Of a stretch of DNA of 64,000 bases, positions 55,923-64,000 are shown one piece after another. The translations under genes were made by a program, and so were the position numbers. Each line of letters starts with the position of its first letter. The first letter of the stretch is position 1. The DNA comes from Pollenia angustigena (lineage: Eukaryota; Arthropoda; Insecta; Diptera; Polleniidae), in contig OV884058.1 in the NCBI GenBank assembly GCA_930367215.1, forward strand, positions 217,228,208 to 217,292,207, given 5' to 3'. The notes under the pieces were generated by a model, which did not search any database, was not told the DNA's origin, and saw only the letters and a list, made by a program, of their open reading frames with translations.

Positions 55923-55980
55923 CTGTAAAGGAAAAAAAAAGACTAATAAAAAATCTTGAATGCATGTACATAAAGCTTAC
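55923..55980 (-). other. mfr: 58-bp ferlin intron
   Basis: The donor GTAAGC (55980-55975) and the acceptor CTTTACAG (55930-55923), preceded by a run of pyrimidines, define a 58-bp intron. Splicing joins ...EP-K-RPKTSF in frame. The size is typical of short dipteran introns. Confidence 0.85.
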
Positions 55981-56429
55981 TTTGGTTCTCCTAAAGCACC
56001 TGGGCCATTTCTTCCCAAACCCACGCGATTTAAGGCAGCGTCAGCTTCCGTTACAACCTCCAATTCCAAATCAATTTTGCCTGCCAAACCTATTTGCCCG
56101 GTTTTGGTTGAATTTTTAATATTTCCTCGTATGGGAAACCAACCTCGTACTTTTTTTTCCCGAAATAAATTTATCAATTTTCTTTGCTCTCTCTTTTTCC
56201 CCACCCTGGTGTTTGTGGAACCGTACGATGTTATGGAATGTGTTACATCTAAAAGCTCACATTTTTTGGCACTTTCAAAGGGTTCTGGAAACCCTGATAA
56301 ATGGATTTCTAAAGAACCTAGAAAATCATCGGCAGATATGAAGTCATTATCCCAGAGTTGTAACGATAAAATGGGCGGCTGTTTTAATTCATATTCTTCC
56401 AATATGCCAGTGCGATGTATTGTAACCAG
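55981..56429 (-). CDS. mfr: Ferlin (misfire-like), penultimate exon, last C2 domain
   Basis: This 449-nt exon encodes the second half of the last ferlin C2 domain and the linker to the membrane anchor. It starts at CTG GTT ACA after a CCCCACAG acceptor (phase 0) and ends at ...GGAGAACCAAA before a GTAAGC donor. Key segments are PPILSLQLWDNDFISADDFLG, a C2 core with Asp residues in the calcium-binding loop positions (WDND, DD), then a Lys/Arg-rich loop, VRGWFPIRG (the GWxP signature of ferlin C2 domains), and AGKIDLELEVVTEADA, the last beta strands. This is the typical ferlin order. Upstream exons must lie at higher coordinates; none was recognised up to 64,000, so the preceding intron may exceed 7 kb and be filled with transposons. 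No frameshift or stop is visible, so the gene looks functional. Confidence 0.87.
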
Positions 56430-56492
56430 CTGTGGGGGTAAGAGAAGATACATTTATTGCTATGTTTTATTCTAAAAATTATAAGATACGAG

Positions 56493-56688
56493 CCAAGGCC
56501 AATTTACTAGAAGGTGGGGTCAAGTCAACATGTGGTGTTTTTTTTCGGTGGTCGAGTTGTCAAAGTTTGTATACAAACTAATTTTTATGTAAACAAACCT
56601 GTTTTTTTTACTAGCAATATTTTTGACAACCCGACCACAGAAGCATTGTAGTTGTAGAGTTGACCTCACCTTCTAGTCAATTCGCCTT
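56493..56688. mobile_element. 196-bp hAT-type MITE just upstream of the ferlin exon
   Basis: The ends are CCAAGGCCAATTTACTAGAA and, inverted, AAGGCGAATTGACTAGAAGG. The duplication GATACGAG lies at 56485-56492 and 56689-56696, perfect 8 bp. It sits about 60 bp from the splice acceptor, inside the ferlin intron. Confidence 0.75.
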
Positions 56689-56699
56689 GATACGAGCAA

Positions 56700-57600
56700 A
56701 GACTTTAAATATACATATATATTTATAGTGTTTAATACGAGTACCTACATATGTATGTTGGTATGTATGTATATGTTTTTTGTATGTATTGAAAGCTTGA
56801 CAACTGACTGTCAGTGGTTGTAATAAAATCTAATAAATATGTTAATTGTATTATTGCTCTTAAGTATTAGATGAATAAATATGTTCTTTTTATTAAAAGG
56901 TTACCGTTCTGTGGAATACACCCAGATAACTTTTTTTTAAAACATAAACAAGATAACTTTCTTTCAACATGAAGTCATCCCTTCATTTTATTTTATATAA
57001 AAGTTTAACAATCAAGTGCTGTGAACAACCTCTTGAAAGGAGAAAGATGTAAGAAATATATTTTTACATATCATCGGCTTAATATGCAAACCTGCTAACT
57101 CCCTTTCAATAAATTTTGCAGCAGAGACAAACAAACTTTTTATATATCGAGGGCTATTTTTCAAATAGTGCTATCTGCAAATTTTAAAAAATGTTTTTTT
57201 GTTTGTAGAAATGAGTTCACTGAAGGGTCATCTGTCATTTAAATTTGGAAAAAAAAATTTTCCCAAAACGTTTTTTTTTTTCATAAATATTGTTTGTGCT
57301 ATCTAAAACACACGTTCTTTTTTCTTTGTAAAAAAGTGCTTTCTACATAAAAACTATTTCTTCATATAATTAAATGATAAAAATGGTTATTAGAAAGTAG
57401 ACATATTATACATGAAAGGGTTGGGAATTTTAAAATTCGTTGTAGAAATTTTGCAAGATAACTGCATAAAATTTGCTTATGAATTTTTGTAAACAATAAA
57501 ATTTTAATTTATGCAATAAAATCTTTGTTAGCTAATAAAATGTACATTGTTGTGTTTTCTTTTAAAATTTTGCCACTTTTGGAGAAAACCTTTTTTTTCA
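56700..57600. other. No recognised gene
   Basis: AT-rich, with ACATATGTATG-type words. Probably ferlin intron. Confidence 0.35.
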
Positions 57601-57830
57601 AACTGGTGACATTTTTGTTTGGTGGTAGATGTTAGATTTGGACTGTGTAAACGAGTGTTTCGCATTTTCTACATCTTTGATGGTAGATGTTGATCAATCA
57701 GTGTAAAAAGCCTATAAAGATGTTGATTTTTCGCTCTAAATATTTCTTACAGGAAATGTATAACATCTTTGAAAATTTATGGTAGATGTTAGATATCGAC
57801 AAGTGTGAAACGATTATAAAGGGACAAAAG
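57600..57830. repeat. Fragment of the 'AACATCT' TIR family
   Basis: GGTGGTAGATGTTAGATTTG, GTAGATGTTGATCAATC and GTGTAAAAAGCCTATAAAG match the right half of 4,841-5,220. Confidence 0.55.
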
Positions 57831-57968
57831 GAATTAATATACATACATACATCTATTTTTAGTTCTCATAAGAACCAAACCTAGTACCTTATTTCTTTCG
57901 CAATATAATCTTTTATGTTTGTATTTTGATTTAAATAAAATAAAAAATAAAAAAGTAATTTCAATTTT

Positions 57969-58076
57969 TGGGAATACAAAATTTTAATTTCAAAAGATTT
58001 TGTTATTCGTGCTTAATTCCCAGTTTTTATTCTTGATAAAAACACTTGAAATTTATTGTTGATGGGATAAGCTATT
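57969..58076 (+). repeat. Single arm of the 30,670 MITE
   Basis: GGGAATACAAAATTTTAATT ... TTGATGGGATAAGCTATT is near-identical to 30,675-30,785 and is cut by the next element. Confidence 0.65.
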
Positions 58077-59496
58077 CACAGAAAAAATTATTTTTCCAAT
58101 TCGAACAAAAAATTTGTAGAATCAAACAATTTTTTGTCTGAAATCGGTCCTATAAACAAATTCGCATATTCAAACAATTTATTTGCATTTTGTTTATTGA
58201 AAAAAAAACACTGATTTTTTCAAACAAATAATTTAACTGAATCAAACAAAAAGTTTTGTGAAATTCATATACTAAATTTTAAAAAAAAAAAAAACAGGTT
58301 TTTGCACAAGCAATGATGCGCACACAAGCAGGCACTGTATTAGAAGATGATGGCAGAGAGAGCAGAGCGGCCGGCTGGCTTTGAGACACATTTTTTTGTT
58401 GGAATAATTTTTGAACGAAGTTCTTTTTTTATACACACAATGTTTTTCGTCATCACTCACTGTTGCTGTATCCTTTCCTTTGCTAACACAGAAAAAATTA
58501 TTTTTCCAATTCAAACAAAAAATTTGTAGAATCAAACAATTTTTTGTCTGAAATCGGTCCTATAAACAAATTCGCATATTCAAACAATTTATTTGCATTT
58601 TGTTTATTGAAAAAAACACTGATTTTTTCAAACAAATAATTTAACTGAATCAAACAAAAAGTTTACTGAAATTCATATACTAAATTTCAAAATCAAAAAA
58701 AAAAACAGGTTTTTGCACAAGCAATGATGCGCACACAAGCAGGCACTGTATTAGAAGATGATGGCAGAGCGGCCGGCTGGCTTTGAGACACATTTTTTTG
58801 TTGGAATAATTTTTGAACGAAGTTCTTTTTTTATACACACAATGTTTTTCGTCATCACTCACTGTTGCTGTATCCTTTCCTTTGCTAATGAAGAAGAAAT
58901 GTAACCCAAAAACGGCGACAGACCGACTCGATGTGTTTTTCGTCATCATTATATTTTTGTATTTGATGTATTTAAGCAAACAGTTTGAAAAAATTGAATA
59001 CGGGATTTTGGTTTTTTTTAACCAACTTTGAAACCAACCAAAAATTGATTTTGTTTCTTATAATGTTGTTGTTTTTTCTGTTGTTTAAAAAGAGTGAAGC
59101 GTTTTTTTACCTGCTATTTTTTTTTTTTTTTTTTTTTACTTCAAACCTCTTCATCTTTCTTACTGTTGTACTTTTTTAAAGTGTCCAAAAATAGACTGTA
59201 TGTGTTTTTTGTTGTAGTTCTTATATTTCACATTAGGAAGTGTTGCTTACGATCAAATAAAAAAAATGCAAAAAGACGACAACATTAAAAAGCGTTAAAT
59301 ATTTCATACAAAATTATGAAAACTTGAAACCAATAACGCGTGTATTATATTTTTGAATGGTTGTCAACATTTTTGTTGGTTAAATAAAAATCAAACAAAC
59401 ATTTTAATTGAATCAGTAAAAAAATTTGTAGAAATTGAAAAAATTTTCAAACAAGCGTTTGTTTGAAAATAATTGGGCAATAATTTTTTCTGTGTA
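58077..59496. mobile_element. 1.4-kb TIR element with a 410-bp tandem duplication
   Basis: The ends are CACAGAAAAAATTATTTTTC-CAATT and, inverted, CACAGAAAAAATTATTGCCC-AATT. 58,077-58,486 and 58,487-58,888 are direct repeats over 95% alike by eye, each with a GC-rich patch (AGAGCGGCCGGCTGGC). The unit begins with the TIR, so the left end is present twice. Confidence 0.68.
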
Positions 59497-59649
59497 TCGA
59501 ATATTAATTTGGTATTATGAGTTGGCAGCAAGTTTCGTTGTGCATCGAATTTTTCAACGAAAACAAATTTGCTTTCGACTGTGCAAATAAATGTAAAAAA
59601 CTTGTTGAAAATGTAACTATTTGTAAATTTTTTGGTGTTCGTATACCAA

Positions 59650-59810
59650 ATGCAATATTCTTTATCTGTTTTGTTCATTTTATGCAAGTCCAACGTCGTT
59701 AACAGCAACTGGAAGCGCTCATATTCCTTATGGAACAAAATTCTTTTTTCACCAAATGATTTGCAGCAAAGTTCAGCATGTAAAAAAAAGGGAAGAAACT
59801 CCACTGAAGC
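59650..59810 (+). pseudogene. Decayed Myb/SANT-like DNA-binding segment
   Basis: One frame reads VQRR, stop, QQLEALIFLMEQNSFFTK, stop, FAAKFSM, stop, KKGKKLH. The pattern RxQQLExLxxLMEQNxxxAKGxAAKFS resembles the first helices of Myb/SANT-like proteins (regulatory protein zeste type) that accompany PIF/Harbinger elements in insects. Three stops make it dead. The assignment is from memory of the pattern. Confidence 0.4.
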
Positions 59811-60024
59811 TAAATTATTTGAAAACAACCATAATTCGCCGTAATCACGTTTAACTTTAATTTTATTTTTAAATTTGTAAACAAAAATTTTTTATTTTAA
59901 GTGTCAGCTGATCGAAAATGTACTTCTGTGAATTAACAAAATCACAATAGTAAATGAAAATTCGCTCGATCGGCTTATTCGACAGCTGTCGAAAACCAAA
60001 TTTAGTTCATAATAGGCACCTAAC

Positions 60025-60190
60025 TCTTATATGAATCTTAACCCCATAACATAATTTTCTTTAAGCGGGTCCATGATTGCCCATGGATTCCAAATAGGAT
60101 ACATTCTCGAAAATTTGTCTGTAAATACTATGGTGTAGAGTAAAATTATTTGGTCGGACTTGAGCGAGTATAGTTTCTTCCTTTTTTTAT
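60025..60190 (-). mobile_element. DINE-like family 2 head fragment
   Basis: On minus: GAAACTATACTCGCTCAAGT-CCGACC and ACTCTACACCATAGTATTTA, matching the 1,170-1,230 head. Confidence 0.45.
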
Positions 60191-60664
60191 ATTTCTTACA
60201 ATTATTTTTTCTTGAGTGTATATTTTTCTTCATTTGAATTTCTTAATTATTAGACAGACCCCTTAGTACGATATACAAACTCCCTTTAGCTAATTATTAT
60301 AAAAAAAGTTTATTATTACATAAAACATTTTTTTGCAGCTTGCGAAATAATTTTAAGTATTTGTTTGTATTTGTTTCTTAATCAACTGCTGCTTCAAAAC
60401 TGAACATCTATAAAATGTATTCACAATGCATTCACTGTGTAATTAACAGTGAATTACATAAAGCACTAATAAATAAACTTAATATTCGTATAGATTAAAC
60501 AAAACTAAAAATAATTTATTTTAATCAGAAGATTCGTTAGGAAAAAAATTAAATAAATGCAAAAAAACCTTAAAATACAATAATTAACATGATACTTTAT
60601 AAAAACAAATATTACACAGAGAGAAAAAATTTGTTGATGATTACGTTTGTCTGAAGTCATGTAA

Positions 60665-60780
60665 CGGCCATTTTCACCAAGTTCGGTTAAAACTAACTTT
60701 CAATTAAAGTTCCTTTTACCAATATGTTTTGACAGCTATAGCCGATAGTTAACTATAACAGAACTTGGTGAAAAAGGCCG
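60665..60780. mobile_element. 116-bp TAA-target MITE
   Basis: The ends are CGGCCATTTTCACCAAGTTC and, inverted, CGGCCTTTTTCACCAAGTTC. TAA flanks at 60662-60664 and 60781-60783. The interior also folds. Confidence 0.72.
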
Positions 60781-61026
60781 TAAGACGTGGAGTTAAAAAC
60801 GGTATGAATATTTTGGCAGATGTTACAAATTTGTTTTTTTATTTTGTTTAGATTTTAAACATATCGCACACTAATTCATAAACAGTTAGAACTCAAAATT
60901 CACAAATGCTCAAACTTGTCCAAATTTGATACACAAAAAAATAGGCGGGATTGGAGAAGTGGGCGTAGCACAAAATATATTTCTTTATATCTGGATTATC
61001 CAAATTTCGTACACATAGCTGGGTTG

Positions 61027-62489
61027 TAGGGTGATCGATTATTCGACTTTTTTCAATAACCGGTTTTCGAATATTACGAATAGTTGCTATTTTAAAAAAC
61101 CGGTTTTCGGTTAAGCATTTTAAAAATAACCGGTTAACCGGTTTTAATTCGAATATATAAAAAAACAAAAATTAAATTAGATTTTGTACTAAAAACTTAA
61201 TTATAATAAAAACAAGTAAGAGTGCTATATTCGGCTGTGCCGAATCTTATATACCCTTCACCATTGTGCGAGCAGAATACGGAGCAACTAGACAAAAACT
61301 AAATAAGTTTTACATACCTATACATACATATTTACAATACTTTAAACTTCATTATAAATAAAATTTAAAAAGCGGAAACTGGTAAATTTTTTTTTAAATC
61401 GTTTTTAGAACATAAAAAAAATAAAAATATTAAAAAAAAAATTTTTCTTTTTAAAAAACCAAGATTCGAACCAGGGAACTCTCAGTTTCTAACACACCCT
61501 CTAGACAACTGAACCATGAAGGAACGTTAATCGAATATCATTAAAATGAAATATGGCACGTTTACTGTTCACAAAATTCAACAAAGTTGAGTTGTAATTA
61601 CTTCTGATGTTTTTGTTCACCACAATGTCAAAGTTGGGAAATATATTCACCAAAATAGTTTATGCCATGTATGTGTGTTTGTTTGTTTGTTTTCTTTTAT
61701 CTTTTTTGGCGAGTTTTTAAGTTGCAAAAAAAACACAAAAATTCCTAGTTTCTATTTGTAAAAATATTTTCGTTAAATAGATGAAATAATAAAGAAGGGT
61801 GATAACGAAAATCATGTTGGGCGTTATGCTAGTACATATGGCAGCATATTTTAGTAAAGTATTATTGGCAGTCTTTTGAAAACTACTAAGAGCAGAGTTA
61901 AGTTTTACTTGGCGTTTATTTATGTCAAACTTGTGGACGAATTAAAGGTGATTAATAAGTCGTGACGTTGAAAAACCTTTGCTACTTATCATTTGAGGGC
62001 CCTTTAACCACCTTTGTGTTTAAAATAACTTCGATATTTCACTGAGATGATATCTTTATAAATATATATACATAGTATTTAGAATACTGTCAAATTGATA
62101 ATTACTTTTTTAGCTGAATATTTTTTGGTAGTATTTTGAATTGTTTATGGTTTTTTTTTTTACAAGAACACACGCTTTTATAAGCGATTTGTATTTACAT
62201 TGCTCATAATGTTTTTTTTTTTACTTTTGATACACTTTGTTTTCACATTCTTTATAAAAAGTTCAAGTTTGCGCAATATTCAAGTAGAAAAACACTTAAA
62301 TTACGGGTAAATTTAAACAAAAGTAAGGAAAATGTATATAAATTACACATTACAAAAATAACCGGTTTATTTTACCAAAATAACCGGTTTATTCGATATT
62401 CGAAAAATAGACATTTTAAACTATTCGACTTGGGCAAAACTAAAATAACCGGTTAAAACCGGTCGAATACTATTCGATCGATCTCCCTA
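61027..62489. mobile_element. hAT element, 1.46 kb, perfect 8-bp duplication
   Basis: The ends are TAGGGTGATCGATTATTCGA and, inverted, TAGGGAGATCGATCGAATAG. The duplication CTGGGTTG lies at 61019-61026 and 62490-62497. Subterminal ACCGGTTTT / AATAACCGGTT words are clustered at both ends, candidate transposase sites. No transposase. It carries a DINE head at about 61,211-61,275 and a tRNA-like patch. Confidence 0.82.
61448..61530 (-). repeat. tRNA-like sequence (B-box)
   Basis: On minus: CATGGTTCAGTTGTCTAGAG (A-box-like), about 30 bases, then CCTGGTTCGAATCTTGG (B-box-like). I could not close a standard acceptor stem, so it is more likely a SINE head or tRNA pseudogene than a tRNA gene. Confidence 0.4.
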
Positions 62490-62728
62490 CTGGGTTGTCA
62501 ATACGCGAAATGCTTAAAAAAGTTGGTGGTAAAAAAGATCAGTAACAGTTAAAGGTAACATAGCACACCGGGTTTTTACTTATATAACTTTCTATTCCTA
62601 TATATAGCACAATACATACTGGTTTAATAATCCAATTAAGTTCCACAGTAAGAAAAATTCCTCTTAGAAGAAAATTTAGAAGAGGTAATTTCTGGTTGTG
62701 ACTCTCTAGTCTTTAGCCACAACTCTAA

Positions 62729-62955
62729 GGCCCGTTTTCACATCTTACCGATAGCTAAAGGTAGGATTTTATCGGCCGTATAAAAAGTGTTTCATCATTA
62801 CAACTTTACTTTAACCTACCAGGTGAAATTAAGGATGAACCTTAATTTACTTTATCGATCACTTTAGGTAAAAGTAAAATTTTAATAATGGAACACTTTT
62901 TATAAGGCCCTTTAAAGTTTACTTTAAGCTATCGGTGAGTTGTGAAAATGGGACC
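62729..62955. mobile_element. 227-bp TAA-target MITE
   Basis: The ends are GGCCCGTTTTCACATCTTAC-CGATAGCT and, inverted, GGTCCCATTTTCACAACTCAC-CGATAGCTT. TAA flanks at 62726-62728 and 62956-62958. Internal arms with AAAGTGTTTCATCATTA / TAATGGAACACTTTTTAT are also inverted. Confidence 0.72.
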
Positions 62956-63023
62956 TAAATGGTGTACCACAATACTTAACTCTAGTGTCAAAACTCAAAA
63001 TAATACTATTTAGGTATATATAG

Positions 63024-63465
63024 TTTATACCGATAATTCGTACCCAGATAAATCGTGGTTCCCGATAATTCGTAATAAACTGTCGGTCCCTTGAAAAAAT
63101 ATCGTTAATTCGAAAAATTTCTATACATTTTGGCTCCCTCGCTAATTCGTAATTTATTTTTTCAAATAAAATCTTTTTTACTTTTTATAAATCGTAATTG
63201 TTTGCTAACCTCCATTTATAATTCGTAATAAAAACAACACAAAGAATGATTTTTTGTTTACCGCTATTTTTTTATTTTCTTAAGATCAGTTTGTTAATAC
63301 ATAATTTTTATATATTTTATTTTTAACAATTTTCTTTTAAGTTTTCTTTTTATCGTTTTAGTAAATAAATTTTAACCCCGTTAAATCGAAAACCCCTATA
63401 ATTCGCAAGAAATGGCCGGTCCCTTGCGATTACGAATATCCCGATAATTCTATTGTATAAGATAA
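63024..63465. mobile_element. Probable pogo-like TIR element, ~440 bp
   Basis: CCGATAATTCGTACCC, TTCCCGATAATTCGTAATAA and GGTCCCTTG at the left are inverted at the right as CAAGAAATGGCCGGTCCC, ATTACGAATATCCCGATAATTC. TATA and GTATA lie at the borders. The AATTCG-rich ends resemble pogo-type tips. The exact ends are uncertain. Confidence 0.45.
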
Positions 63466-63469
63466 ACGA

Positions 63470-64000
63470 TAAAAAATCAGATTTAAAAATTATTACATAC
63501 TGATACATTAACGTAATGGTTATAATCAACCATTCACAAGTAAAATGTTTTATTTTAGTTATTTTAACCAATTGAAATGAGAAACATATTTTTTTGGTTA
63601 TAAATAATCATAGTTGAAAACTATTAAAAATTTGTTTATTAATTTTTCGCGGTTTTCAAAAAAAGGTCACCCACAAAACGCGATAAAGTTGGAAAACTAT
63701 TTTTTTTATTTTTATTTGTACTTAAACATTTAGCCAAAAACTCACAGTTTTTCTTTTGTGAAATTATTAGGGAATTGTCCTAAAAATTCATGTCCTTTAA
63801 TAATTAAGAAACTTTTTAACTTTTTTGTCATTTATTAATAAAATATTAAAATTTTTTTTCTTTAGGGATTTTAGAAAATCGCTTTTATGGGTGAGGTTTT
63901 TATTTTCAAACGTCCCAAACAAATTGTTTTCGTACATAATACAATTTTCGCTATCGCGTTGTGCTATGGCCAAAATTTGGTTATACCCCTATGTACATAC
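63470..64000. other. No recognised feature
   Basis: AT-rich to the window edge, with no coding or repeat signal. Confidence 0.4.

Noticed and set aside
55960..56475. 171-codon open frame on the plus strand
   Set aside because: It is the antisense shadow of the ferlin C2 exon, which has splice sites and family motifs on the minus strand.
59391..59828. 145-codon open frame on the minus strand
   Set aside because: It runs antisense across a TIR end and the Myb-like remnant; composition is AT-driven and the plus-strand reading explains the region better.
61448..61530. Functional tRNA gene
   Set aside because: A- and B-box-like words are present, but I could not form a proper acceptor stem or anticodon loop; it lies inside a hAT with other debris.

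Overview
The window is AT-rich, intron- and repeat-dominated eukaryotic DNA, most probably from a calyptrate fly (blowfly or house-fly type). The support is a ferlin gene with a 58-bp fly-sized intron, INE-1/DINE-like Helentron elements, jockey-type LINEs, and many mariner, hAT and TAA-targeting elements. The species is an inference. I see no bacterial operons, CRISPR arrays, rRNA genes or defence-type gene clusters.

Host coding content is very small. The only secure host gene is the 3' end of a ferlin (misfire-like) gene on the minus strand at 55,748-56,429. Its last two exons encode the end of a C2 domain and the C-terminal membrane anchor. Earlier exons should lie at higher coordinates, but I could not find them between 56.5 and 64 kb. 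A broken unidentified ORF (3-190, minus) and an unidentified open exon-like segment (11,386-11,707, minus) are the only other non-transposon candidates.

Layout: 0-6 kb holds DINE-like remnants, a 1.6-kb hAT element and TWA-target palindromic elements. 6-10 kb holds a mariner fragment, a DINE relic and a small MITE. 10.1-14.2 kb is a TAA-flanked element with long palindromes, carrying a 3-kb hAT insertion that itself carries a MITE. 14.5-17.8 kb holds a decayed mariner, a LINE fragment and a TIR element. 18-20.3 kb holds a short hAT and two MITEs. 22.2-24.85 kb holds a small MITE and a 1.9-kb giant palindrome enclosing a LINE fragment. 25.4-26.4 kb is a deleted DD41D mariner. 28.5-30.5 kb is a hAT carrying two MITEs. 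30.6-32.8 kb holds tRNA-derived SINE copies and AT minisatellites. 33.4-36.9 kb is a DINE-like element split by a LINE, a hAT end and a Helitron. 37.3-39.4 kb is a hAT with two nested insertions. 39.4-44.5 kb holds a MITE and a mariner split by about 2.7 kb of nested elements. 45.0-47.1 kb is a Helitron with a 117-bp tandem array. 47.1-50.1 kb is a jockey LINE split by a DINE split by a MITE. 50.5-51.1 kb is another mariner relic. 51.5-55.1 kb holds a TIR element and a 76-bp tandem array. 55.7-56.4 kb is ferlin. 56.5-63.5 kb holds further hAT, MITE and pogo-like elements.

The elements do not form a pathway. They record successive insertions, and in many cases the target-site duplications can be read directly, which fixes the order of events. 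No transposase or reverse transcriptase here is intact. The window looks like a graveyard of old copies mobilised by sources elsewhere in the genome.
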